From the NCBI GenBank assembly GCA_035310125.1, contig DATGEP010000103.1, forward strand, positions 1-27,769: a DNA stretch of 27,769 bases. Reading direction: 5' to 3'. Below the pieces are notes generated by a model. It had not been told where the DNA came from and ran no database searches. It saw only the letters and a program-made list of their open reading frames with translations. Positions 7,971 through 15,376 of the stretch are shown one piece after another; position 1 is the stretch's first letter, and each line of letters begins with the position of its first letter. The position numbers and the translations under genes are program-made. Source of the stretch: DATGEP01 sp035310125. Lineage in GTDB: Bacteria; Chloroflexota; Ktedonobacteria; Ktedonobacterales; JADMIN01.

Positions 7971-8880
7971 CCTGCGCTCGTCTAAGGACGAGATGCCGAC
8001 ACGCGGCGCGGGGAGAATGCCGGTGGACGACGACCTCCATCAACCGATGCCAATCCAATCGAATATCCCGGCCACAGGTGATACCGATGTGCCAGTGGCG
8101 GCACCGGTGCGGGCGGGCGCGCCTGCGCATGAGGCAGTTGCGGCAGATGCGGAGCTGCGCTCCGTGGACGAAGCACACACCGACGAACAGGAGACGATTT
8201 TGAACAATCTGCCGGTTTCGTCTGAGCGCGAATCCACCTTCGGGACCACAGCCACACCGGTCGTGCAGCCGCCGACGCCCGCGAGCTTTCCCCCGCCGCT
8301 GACAGTTGCTCCGGATGGTGCCAGTCCCACCGATCTGACGTATCGCGATGTGGTCGCGCCGCGTCTCCCACAGGGCTGGCAAGCGCCACCCGCCGAGCAG
8401 CCACGCCAACCGACGCCGCGGCCTCCGCGCACGCATGTCACGCCGCCACCGACCCACACGCCCATGCTGGTGGCGCAGTCGTGGGGCGCCACGACACTCA
8501 ACATCCAGGCCAACACCGCCGCCGGAGCAAGCTACCTACTATGGTGGCTCTCGGGGTTGTTGGTGTACTTCAACGAACGCCACAACCGCTTCGTCCGCTT
8601 CCACGCCATGCAATCCATCCTCCTGACCGGCCTGCTCTCGGTATACAGTGTGTTTGCGTATCTCGTGTCGGGCCTGCTTTACGACCTGGCAGCCGCGACC
8701 AATCAACATGCGTTCCATACTCTAGGCACAGCAATTGCTGCGTTCTCGTTTCTGGCTGTGATCGGTGTGTGGATCGCAGCGATGATTGCCGCATGGAGCG
8801 GCACCTATCTCCAATTGCCAGTTGTAGGAGCGTATGCAGAGCGCTACGCCGCACCACCCGCGCAACCACCACAATTCTAA
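7942..8880 (+). CDS. DUF4870/Tic20-like membrane protein with long disordered N-terminus
   Basis: Up to 312 residues if started at ATG 7942, inside the ParA gene. In-frame ATG codons at 7957 and 7993 are possible, and no site is marked by a strong Shine-Dalgarno. The first ~185 residues are rich in Pro, Ala and Thr with no evident fold. The C-terminal ~120 residues hold three hydrophobic segments (SYLLWWLSGLLVYF; MQSILLTGLLSVYSVFAYLVS; IAAFSFLAVIGVWIAAMIAAW) with NERHNRFVRFHAMQS between the first two, the hallmark of DUF4870/Tic20-like proteins. Function is unknown. Overlaps on both sides (29 bp with parA, 47 bp with the next gene) indicate one operon. The proline-rich tail could be the contact for the ParA ATPase. 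Confidence 0.75.
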   Translation: MSTSDMSAASLRSSKDEMPTRGAGRMPVDDDLHQPMPIQSNIPATGDTDVPVAAPVRAGAPAHEAVAADAELRSVDEAHTDEQETILNNLPVSSERESTFGTTATPVVQPPTPASFPPPLTVAPDGASPTDLTYRDVVAPRLPQGWQAPPAEQPRQPTPRPPRTHVTPPPTHTPMLVAQSWGATTLNIQANTAAGASYLLWWLSGLLVYFNERHNRFVRFHAMQSILLTGLLSVYSVFAYLVSGLLYDLAAATNQHAFHTLGTAIAAFSFLAVIGVWIAAMIAAWSGTYLQLPVVGAYAERYAAPPAQPPQF

Positions 8881-9388
8881 TCACTCGTCTGGCCTGGGTG
8901 TTGGCTCAGGCAATGGCACTTTTGGTCCCGCACGGCGAGGCGCGCCGCGTTCATTCGTAATGGCAGGCGACGTCGAGCGGCATCTGCGTGTGCGTGCTGG
9001 GCTGGCTTATGCCATCCCGTTCGCGCCGGCGGTTGTCCTGCTCGTGAGAGAGCGACGGTATCGCTGGGTGCGCATCCATGCGGCGCAGTCACTGCTTTTC
9101 TTCTGCCTGCTGGTGCTCGTCCAGGTCGCGCTCTTCGCGGCCCTCGTCTTCCTTGGTGGTATCGTAGAGACGCTGCCCGCGGCGGCAGCGGTCGGACTGG
9201 TATTTTATGGTCTGTATCTGCTGGCGGGATTCCTGGGGCTGGGGTTCTGGCTGCGACTCGTGGCCGATGCGATGAGCGGTAAGAACACACGCTTCTGGCT
9301 TCTGAGCCGCGGGGCGATGCGACTGGAGGAGACGCTGGCACGGCACCAGCGACTGGTTCCAGCGCTGCCACCCAGCACGAGGCCATAG
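8834..9388 (+). CDS. Second DUF4870-like membrane protein
   Basis: 184 residues from ATG 8834, supported by AGGAG at 8826-8830. A later ATG at 8960 begins at MAGDVERHL but has no ribosome site. The conserved RWVRIHAAQSLLFF motif is the same element as VRFHAMQS in the preceding protein, so the two are probably distant paralogues. Hydrophobic segments lie around AYAIPFAPAVVLLV, LLFFCLLVLVQVALFAALVF and VGLVFYGLYLLAGFLGLGFW. The N-terminal ~40 residues are His/Asn/Gly-rich and partly forced by overlap with the upstream gene. No catalytic motif is visible. Confidence 0.7.
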   Translation: MQSATPHHPRNHHNSNHSSGLGVGSGNGTFGPARRGAPRSFVMAGDVERHLRVRAGLAYAIPFAPAVVLLVRERRYRWVRIHAAQSLLFFCLLVLVQVALFAALVFLGGIVETLPAAAAVGLVFYGLYLLAGFLGLGFWLRLVADAMSGKNTRFWLLSRGAMRLEETLARHQRLVPALPPSTRP

Positions 9389-9431
9389 TCGGATGCTTGC
9401 GCCTGCTGCGAAGCGAGAGGAAGGCGGGAAT

Positions 9432-10547
9432 ATGTGGCTGCTGCGATATCTATTCTTCTCCGTCGTACTCGGCGTTTTTGGCCTCACCTTGCTCCTGTTC
9501 CTCGGCCAGAACCAGCACACTGAGCGGCTCGATTTCTTTGGCCTGGAGTACACCACCAATATGGTGTGGGTACTGGTGGGCGCGGCGGTTTTTGGCGTCC
9601 TGATAACGTTAGCGCTCCTGCTGCCTGGCCGCATTGCCATCACAGTACATGGTTGGAGTCTTGAGCGCGAGGTGCGGCAATTGGAGCAAGGTCTGGTGCG
9701 ACTTCAGGAGCAGCGCGAGCGGGTGCTGGCGCGGCAGGAGCAGCTCCTGGAAGCACACGAGCGGGTGCTGCAAAGCTACCAGCGCCTGGTGGCCGAACAC
9801 GGTCGAGTGGTCGCTGAGCGGGATCGGGTGCGGTCCCAGCTGGCCGCCGCAACTCCTACCCCAGCGCCCGCGCTGTCTACGGCGACCGCGGCGCCTGTAG
9901 CAATCAGAGAACATACCACGGTGCCGCGGCTGGCCATCGCCGCCCCGCTCGCCGCCGGCACGGCGTCCGTCGCTGCCGTGCTGCCACGACCGAACAGTGC
10001 GCCTGACGGGAGTGTGCCTCCTGCCCCCGTGACCGTGTCTCCGCGATCCGTACTCCCAGTACCAGGCCGCGCACATGACGTCGCTCGCGAAGCTGGACAC
10101 GACACCACCCCACCTACACGTCCCGCATCTGCTGACCTTCGCCCCGCAGCGGTAGAGCATTCGCGGATACCCGTCGTCACCGGACGCGCAGAGGTCGAGC
10201 CGGCGGACAATGGTTCTCAAGGTCACACCGCCCCTACGGCAGCGCCAACGCCACCATCTCCATCCCTACCGGTTCCGGCCGCCGTGGCTTCAGCGGATCG
10301 TCCCGCTCCAACACACCGTCTCGCGACCATCCTCAGTGCCAGCGACCTTTTGGCCAGACAGGTAGCCGCGCTTCCTGGTCGCGTGCGCGATCAGTTGCAA
10401 GAGGACATTTCTGGTATCTCGACACTGCTTGCGGCCAAGTGGATTATCCTCGAAGCGAAACTAGCGCAGGTCAAACAGTCCGTCCTACCCGGCGGCCCAT
10501 CGAGCGGCACACCGGATGACCACCCCCGCGACAAAGATCAGGGCTAG
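9432..10547 (+). CDS. LapA-like (DUF1049) two-helix membrane protein with coiled coil and Pro/Ala-rich tail
   Basis: 371 residues from ATG 9432, with AGGAAGG at 9417-9424. An upstream ATG at 9393 is less well placed. Two transmembrane helices near the start (LLRYLFFSVVLGVFGLTLLL and MVWVLVGAAVFGVLITLALL) flank a short loop, as in LapA-type proteins. A charged coiled coil of about 60 residues follows (EVRQLEQGLVRLQEQRERVL onward). A long Pro/Ala/Thr/Val tail comes next, and the C-terminal ~75 residues look amphipathic again. This is the last gene of the ParA operon, 43 bp after the second DUF4870-like gene. The layout suggests a membrane scaffold, but no function can be assigned. Confidence 0.72.
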   Translation: MWLLRYLFFSVVLGVFGLTLLLFLGQNQHTERLDFFGLEYTTNMVWVLVGAAVFGVLITLALLLPGRIAITVHGWSLEREVRQLEQGLVRLQEQRERVLARQEQLLEAHERVLQSYQRLVAEHGRVVAERDRVRSQLAAATPTPAPALSTATAAPVAIREHTTVPRLAIAAPLAAGTASVAAVLPRPNSAPDGSVPPAPVTVSPRSVLPVPGRAHDVAREAGHDTTPPTRPASADLRPAAVEHSRIPVVTGRAEVEPADNGSQGHTAPTAAPTPPSPSLPVPAAVASADRPAPTHRLATILSASDLLARQVAALPGRVRDQLQEDISGISTLLAAKWIILEAKLAQVKQSVLPGGPSSGTPDDHPRDKDQG

Positions 10548-10615
10548 CCGCCGCGCAGCTCTTGTATCGCTATTCCTCGCCGTGTCCGATGGTCGCACCG
10601 AGACCAGCCAATGCG

Positions 10616-11275
10616 TCACGACTGCTCCATATGTCCGCTTGCATGGACACCGTCCCAGATCTTCACAAGCAGCTGCACCAGGTACGTTCGCTCTTCGGCA
10701 CTTAGCGGTGCGAAGAAGCGCTCGGCGATGGAGTGTTGCATCGCGTGGACCTCAGCGATGTGCTCCTGGCCTTTGGGTGTCAGCTCCAGCAGGATGGCGC
10801 GCCGGTCTGTAGGGTCTGGTGTGCGAGCGATCAGCCCCTCGCGCTCCAGTCCATCCACGATGGTGGTAACGTTGCGCGGTGTCACTCCCAACGCCACTGA
10901 GAGATCGCTCATCCGCACCAACCCCTCCTTGACGTCGTCCATAACCATGAGGACTCGCGCCCGAGGTAACGAGATCGCGCGCAGTGTGGGGTCGGCTTCT
11001 TCCATGCAGAGACGCCCCGTAGATTTGAGAGCCTGTGTGGTCGCGAAGAGTGCTTCGGCCAGCTTCGCGGGCGAGGGTGCCTGCCCGTCGTTGGCAACGC
11101 CCTCGCACCCATGCACGTGCTGCTTGATGTGCCGCATGATCTTCTGCCGCACACCCTTCTGATGCCCTTCCACCCGTGGGGTGAACGTGGGAGGCGCTTC
11201 TTCCACGTCAGATATTTCGGATACGTCGGGTTGCACAATCTTCGTGCGGTGCTCCATCGGTGGAAGGGTTGACAT
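10616..11275 (-). CDS. MarR-family transcriptional regulator
   Basis: 219 residues from ATG 11275, with AGGAG on the minus strand just upstream. The frame extends to 11380 but would run through the promoter. After a ~65-residue polar extension, a helical region leads to a winged helix: RMSDLSVALGVTPRNVTTIVDGLEREGLI (about 121-149) with the wing DPTDRRA (154-160), the MarR signature. C-terminal helices complete the dimerisation part. It is divergent from a DrrA/DrrB-type exporter across an 86-bp AT-rich gap. MarR proteins commonly repress such pumps and release DNA on ligand binding. That it controls this pump is inferred from position. Confidence 0.88.
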   Translation of the reverse strand: MSTLPPMEHRTKIVQPDVSEISDVEEAPPTFTPRVEGHQKGVRQKIMRHIKQHVHGCEGVANDGQAPSPAKLAEALFATTQALKSTGRLCMEEADPTLRAISLPRARVLMVMDDVKEGLVRMSDLSVALGVTPRNVTTIVDGLEREGLIARTPDPTDRRAILLELTPKGQEHIAEVHAMQHSIAERFFAPLSAEERTYLVQLLVKIWDGVHASGHMEQS

Positions 11276-11361
11276 TTCGGCACAACTCCTGTATATATAC
11301 ATTATGAGATAATTCACTATGTAGTCGGTGGTAATGAAACCACTCATGAAAAGGATATCAC
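11276..11361. promoter_or_regulatory. Divergent promoter/operator region between marR-type gene and ABC exporter
   Basis: An AT-rich 86-bp gap in GC-rich surroundings. It holds GTATATATAC (11291-11300), itself palindromic, and the inverted repeat GTGGT-aatgaa-ACCAC (11328-11343), which lies about 18 bp before the exporter start codon. Either could be the MarR binding site. Clear -35 boxes are not seen. Confidence 0.5.
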
Positions 11362-12378
11362 ATGACGCGCCAGCCCGCAATCCTCGCCGAAGGCCTCCAG
11401 AAGCGCTTCGGCCAGACCCAGGCCTTACGCAGCCTCGATCTCTCCGCCGATGAGGGCACCGTCCTCGGCGTTCTCGGACCGAATGGCGCCGGCAAGACCA
11501 CCGCCGTCCGCATCCTCACGACTCTGCTCCAGCCTGACGCGGGCCATGCCATGGTCGCCGGGCTGGATGTCGTGCGCCAGGCCGACGAGCTGCGCGCTCG
11601 TATCGGGCTGGCCGGCCAGTATGCCGCCGTGGACGAGCTGCTCACCGGCCGTGAGAATCTCGAGATGTTTGGCCGCCTCTACCACCTGCGCGGCGCCGAC
11701 GCCCGGCGCCGAGCGGGCGAGCTCCTGGATCGGTTCGACCTGACCGACGCTTCCAGCCGTATCGTCAAAACGTACTCTGGCGGCATGCGCCGCCGCCTCG
11801 ACCTGGCCGCCAGCCTTATCCTCACGCCACCGGTGCTGTTTCTCGACGAACCGACGACTGGCCTCGATCCCCGTGGCCGGACAGAGATGTGGGACGTCAT
11901 CGCCGGGCTCGTCGCCGATGGAACCACAGTTCTCCTGACCACACAATACCTTGAGGAAGCTGATCGGCTTGCCAATCAGATCATCGTCGTGGATCACGGC
12001 ACCGTCATTGCCCGTGGCACCTCCGACGAGTTGAAAGCCCAGGTGGGCGGCGAACGCCTCGAAATCACTGTTGCCCGCAATAGCGACCTCGATGCCGCGA
12101 TGCGTGTCCTCAGCACTGTTGCCAGCGGCGACCTGCGCGCCGACGCCGATCGCCGTCGCATCGTCGTTCCCGTCACAAACGGGGCGCGGCTTCTTCCCAC
12201 TGTCGTGCGCGACCTCGACGCCGCTGGCCTCCATCTCGATGATCTCGCCTTGCGCCGTCCGACGCTCGACGATGTCTTCCTCGCGCTCACCGGTCACGAG
12301 GCCGAAGAAAAATCCGCTGACCAGCCTCAGACTCCCACCGGCCCACTTGGCCGTTACTCTGAAAGGATGCCCGCATGA
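11362..12378 (+). CDS. ABC exporter ATPase, DrrA (daunorubicin-resistance) family
   Basis: 338 residues from ATG 11362, with AAAGGA upstream. The motifs are complete: Walker A GPNGAGKTT (39-47), Q-loop Gln87, signature YSGGMRRRLDLA (138-149), Walker B LFLDEP (159-164) followed by TTGLDP, and the switch His region TTQYLEEADRL. The C-terminal extension ending RRPTLDDVFLALTG is the DrrA-type tail. It powers drug or lipid export together with the permease encoded next, whose ATG overlaps this stop by 4 bp (ATGA), showing translational coupling. The divergent MarR gene suggests inducible resistance. Confidence 0.92.
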   Translation: MTRQPAILAEGLQKRFGQTQALRSLDLSADEGTVLGVLGPNGAGKTTAVRILTTLLQPDAGHAMVAGLDVVRQADELRARIGLAGQYAAVDELLTGRENLEMFGRLYHLRGADARRRAGELLDRFDLTDASSRIVKTYSGGMRRRLDLAASLILTPPVLFLDEPTTGLDPRGRTEMWDVIAGLVADGTTVLLTTQYLEEADRLANQIIVVDHGTVIARGTSDELKAQVGGERLEITVARNSDLDAAMRVLSTVASGDLRADADRRRIVVPVTNGARLLPTVVRDLDAAGLHLDDLALRRPTLDDVFLALTGHEAEEKSADQPQTPTGPLGRYSERMPA

Positions 12379-13202
12379 GCTCCATCACCGCTCCCTCCGC
12401 TCGGACCGCCAGGCTCCAGCCCGCACGCCATAGCGGATTCTTCTGGGCACTTGCTGATGCGTGGGTCCTTGCCAAGCGCCGCCTGACCCAGATCCCACGC
12501 ATCCCCGACGAGCTGATCTTCGCCACGATCCAGCCCATCATGTTCGTGGTGCTCTTTCGCTACGTCTTCGGCGGCGCGCTCACCGGCGTCGGCTCCAATT
12601 ACGCCAACTACCTGATGGCCGGCATCTTCGTGCAGACCGTCATCTTTGGCGCCACCACCACCGGCATCGGCCTGGCACAGGACCTCGAAAAGGGCCTGAT
12701 AGACCGCTTCCGCTCGCTGCCGATGGCCAAGTCCGCTGTGCTCACCGGGCGGACCATCGCCGACCTCGTGCGCAATTTCTTCGTCGTGATCGTCATGCTG
12801 GTCGTCGGCCTTATCACCGGCTTCCGCCCGTCCGGCTCCCCGCTCGCCTGGGTTGCTGCATTCGCCTTGATGCTGCTCGTCAGTTTTGCCTTCTCGTGGA
12901 TCTCCGCCACCATCGGCCTCGCCGTTCATAGTGTCGAGGCAGCGCAGTCAGCGGGGTTTGTCTGGCTCTTCCCGCTCACCTTCGCCAGCAGCGCCTTCGT
13001 CGCGGTATCCACGATGCCCACCTGGCTAAAGGGATTTGCCCAGCACCAGCCCGTCACCATTTTTGTTGACGCGGTGCGCGCCTTGCTGCTCGGCCAGTCC
13101 GCCGGCAGCCTCGGCTGGCAGGCACTCGTTTGGTGCCTGGGCATCCTCGTGGTATTCGTCCCGCTCTCTGTCTGGATGTACGGGCGTCGCGTCGGCCGCT
13201 AG
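12375..13202 (+). CDS. ABC-2 type exporter permease, DrrB family
   Basis: 275 residues. Six hydrophobic segments follow a polar start: LIFATIQPIMFVVLFRYVFG, the YLMAGIFVQTVIFGA region, FFVVIVMLVVGLITGF, WVAAFALMLLVSFAFSW, FVWLFPLTFASSAFVAV and ALVWCLGILVVFVPLSVWMYG. The loop LAQDLEKGLIDRFRSLPM before the third segment is typical of ABC-2/DrrB permeases. The gene starts inside the stop of the ATPase gene and should assemble with it in the inner membrane. Substrate is unknown. Confidence 0.9.
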   Translation: MSSITAPSARTARLQPARHSGFFWALADAWVLAKRRLTQIPRIPDELIFATIQPIMFVVLFRYVFGGALTGVGSNYANYLMAGIFVQTVIFGATTTGIGLAQDLEKGLIDRFRSLPMAKSAVLTGRTIADLVRNFFVVIVMLVVGLITGFRPSGSPLAWVAAFALMLLVSFAFSWISATIGLAVHSVEAAQSAGFVWLFPLTFASSAFVAVSTMPTWLKGFAQHQPVTIFVDAVRALLLGQSAGSLGWQALVWCLGILVVFVPLSVWMYGRRVGR

Positions 13203-13225
13203 CCATTTGGCCATTCCCTTGCTAC

Positions 13226-13273
13226 GATAGGACTTGCCGCGTGCACGAAGACTCGGTGGCGGCAAGTCCTATC
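13226..13273. terminator. 15-bp perfect inverted repeat after drrB-type gene
   Basis: GATAGGACTTGCCGC (13226-13240) and GCGGCAAGTCCTATC (13259-13273) enclose an 18-base loop. The stem is strong but has no T-run after it, so it may be a factor-dependent end, an mRNA stabiliser for the exporter transcript, or a protein-binding palindrome ahead of recX. Confidence 0.55.
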
Positions 13274-13327
13274 CCCACAAACGCCACCATATGCGAACGC
13301 ATGAGAGAACAGCGAGAAACGACGGGC

Positions 13328-13999
13328 ATGCACATCACCACTCTTGAGCCACAGGCGCGTCACGCTGGCCGCTGGAATGTCTCGCTCGACGGGCATTTCG
13401 CGTTCGGCGTTGACGAATCCGTCATTTTGGCCGAAGGGCTGGCTGTTGGGACGGAGCTGACCCAGGAAGATGTCACCCGTATCCAGGAGCGCGAATCCGA
13501 GCAGCGCTTGCTAGACGCCGCGATCCGTTTTCTCACGCCGCGCCCGCGCAGCCGCACCGAAGTGCGCCGCCGCTTGCTGCGCCCGCATCCCAAACACCCC
13601 ACACCATCGCCGGAAGCCGTCGAGCGCATCCTGGATCGGTTGGAGCAGCTCGGACTACTCAACGACCGCGACTTTGCCGGCTTCTGGGTCGAAAACCGCG
13701 AGCGATTCAGCCCCCGCTCGGCGCGGGCGCTGGGCCAGGAGCTACGCCAGCGTGGCGTGGACCGCGAAACGGCGGACGACGTAACCGACCCCGACCGCGA
13801 CGAAGCACGTGCACTTGCCGCCGGACGCCAGCGCCTGCGTTCGCTGGCTCAACTGGACTACGAGACATTCCGCACGCGGCTAGGCCAGTTTCTTCTGCGG
13901 CGCGGCTTCGGCTACGGCGTGGCACGCGAGACCGTGCGCCGTCTCTGGGAGGAGGCACGCGGCGCGATGCCGGAGAGCGGAGAAGAAGACGACGGCTAA
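13328..13999 (+). CDS. recX: RecX-family regulatory protein
   Basis: 223 residues from ATG 13328. ATG 13301 in the same frame is possible, and neither has a strong ribosome site. After an N-terminal beta-like part (WNVSLDGHFAFGV) come three-helix repeats of the RecX fold: AIRFLTPRPRSRTEVRRRLLRP, VERILDRLEQLGLLNDRDFAGFWVENR, then SARALGQELRQRGV and a last repeat ending RRGFGYGVARETVRRLWEE. RecX binds RecA filaments and limits their activity. recA is not in the window. The gene follows the exporter genes across a strong hairpin and is probably a separate unit. Confidence 0.85.
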   Translation: MHITTLEPQARHAGRWNVSLDGHFAFGVDESVILAEGLAVGTELTQEDVTRIQERESEQRLLDAAIRFLTPRPRSRTEVRRRLLRPHPKHPTPSPEAVERILDRLEQLGLLNDRDFAGFWVENRERFSPRSARALGQELRQRGVDRETADDVTDPDRDEARALAAGRQRLRSLAQLDYETFRTRLGQFLLRRGFGYGVARETVRRLWEEARGAMPESGEEDDG

Positions 14000-14126
14000 G
14001 TATCTCCTGGTGTGGAATCAGATAGGTCGCACTACAACGCTGCTTGACCTGAATCCAGTGCCAACCAGCCAGGCGGGCGACAATGAGGATGGCACGGGAA
14101 TAGCACAGAGCCAGTTGCGGAGCAAT

Positions 14127-14164
14127 GGCGCTCATCTCCGGCTCTGTCGCCTATCCGGAGCGCC
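14127..14164. terminator. Weak hairpin between convergent recX and M29 genes
   Basis: GGCGCT-(catct)-CCGG pairs with CCGGAGCGCC at about 14155-14164, leaving a 5-base bulge. No T-run follows. The 164-bp gap 14000-14163 holds nothing else I can name. Confidence 0.25.
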
Positions 14165-15282
14165 TACCCTCGCGGTACCATCAGCATGCCGTCTTTGAGG
14201 AACAGCGTGCCGTCTACGTAGACCTCACCACCGCCCGCCGCGGCGCGTAGGTCGCAGATCATGTCCCAATGCAGGCCGGAGACGTTCTGGCCACCGCACT
14301 CCCTGTAGCTGTTGCCCAGCGCCATATGAATTGTGCCGCCAATCTTTTCATCAAAGAGGATGTTCTGGATGCCGCGCTGGATGCCTGGGTTGTTACCGAA
14401 CGCGAACTCGCCGACGAAGCGCGCTCCCTCGTCCATAGCGAGCATCCGCTCCAAGTACTCCTGTCCCTGCGTCGCCGATGCCTCCACGACTTTGCCGCGC
14501 TCAAAGCGCAGCCGGATGTCCTCAACGCGATGGCCACCGCGCACGCTGGGGATGGTGAAGCGGATCGTGCCCTCGGCGCTCGTTTCGAGCGGGCTGGTAA
14601 AGAACTCGCCACTGGGGAAGTTACGTTTGCCATCGCTGTTGCGGAACGTGCGTCCGGCGATGGCAAGATGCAGATCGGTATCCGGTCCGACGACATGCAC
14701 CTGCTCTTTATCGCGCAGCCAGTCCACATAGACTTGCTGCTTGCGACCAAGCTCGCGCCAGGCATCGGCGGGATTCTCGGTGTTCAGGAAACACGCCTCA
14801 TAGACGAATTCCTGGAATGCGGCGAGCGACATCCCCGCGTCCTGGGCGTAGGCGTCGGTGGGATAGAGCGTGAGGCACCAGCGCTCCTCGCCCGTGGCGC
14901 CTCTGCGGCTGCGGATCTCGCGCAGCTCGCTGCCCGCACGCGCCGCGACGGCCTGCCGCTCTGGGTCCACGTTGGCAAGCGTGCGCGTGTTCGTCGCGCT
15001 CTCGATGAACAGCCGCGCGTCCGCATGCTCCGTCCAGTAGCGTAGCGTCGGGTCAACCCACGCGAGCTGCTCGTCGCTGCCCTCGCCGAGCTTGATTTCG
15101 GCGAGCGTGGCGAGCGTAACCTGTGGCACCGGATGCCCTCCGGCCCGTAGCACCTCGCGGTACACCTCGGCTAAAAGTGGCTCGGCGGCAGGGGCGGCGT
15201 TGAGCAGGACGGTCTGGCCGGGCTGTACGTCGAGACAGTAGCCTACGAGTGTCTTGGCCCAACGGGTAATGCGCGGATCCAT
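14164..15282 (-). CDS. M29-family metalloaminopeptidase (AmpS/AmpT-like)
   Basis: 372 residues from ATG 15282, chosen for AAGGGAG just upstream. A GTG at 15297 is the longer option. Family M29 enzymes are cytoplasmic two-metal aminopeptidases that trim N-terminal residues from peptides. The metal and catalytic set known for the family is visible: Glu226 in EFFTSP, Glu292 in GEFAFGNNPGI, His319 and Tyr326 in IHMALGNSY, His338 and Asp340 in LHWDMICD. Length matches family members (about 370-410). It lies 94 bp after polX on the same strand and may be read from the same transcript. A functional link with repair is not implied. Confidence 0.9.
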   Translation of the reverse strand: MDPRITRWAKTLVGYCLDVQPGQTVLLNAAPAAEPLLAEVYREVLRAGGHPVPQVTLATLAEIKLGEGSDEQLAWVDPTLRYWTEHADARLFIESATNTRTLANVDPERQAVAARAGSELREIRSRRGATGEERWCLTLYPTDAYAQDAGMSLAAFQEFVYEACFLNTENPADAWRELGRKQQVYVDWLRDKEQVHVVGPDTDLHLAIAGRTFRNSDGKRNFPSGEFFTSPLETSAEGTIRFTIPSVRGGHRVEDIRLRFERGKVVEASATQGQEYLERMLAMDEGARFVGEFAFGNNPGIQRGIQNILFDEKIGGTIHMALGNSYRECGGQNVSGLHWDMICDLRAAAGGGEVYVDGTLFLKDGMLMVPRG

Positions 15283-15376
15283 CAGGTCTCCCTTCACCCT
15301 TCTTTCTCTGCGACCGTGCCTGGAGTATACCCATGCGACCTAGCGACGTCAATATCAGGGCAAGGCTTTCGGCCAT

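Noticed and set aside
11276..11361. Upstream extension of the MarR gene to 11380
   Set aside because: It would translate the AT-rich promoter region, and ATG 11275 has its own AGGAG.
12820..12845. GGCTTCCGCCCGTCCGGCTC resembling the end of the DGR variable region
   Set aside because: The match is short, lies in the exporter permease coding frame and has no AAC-rich stretch before it, so it is not a template repeat.
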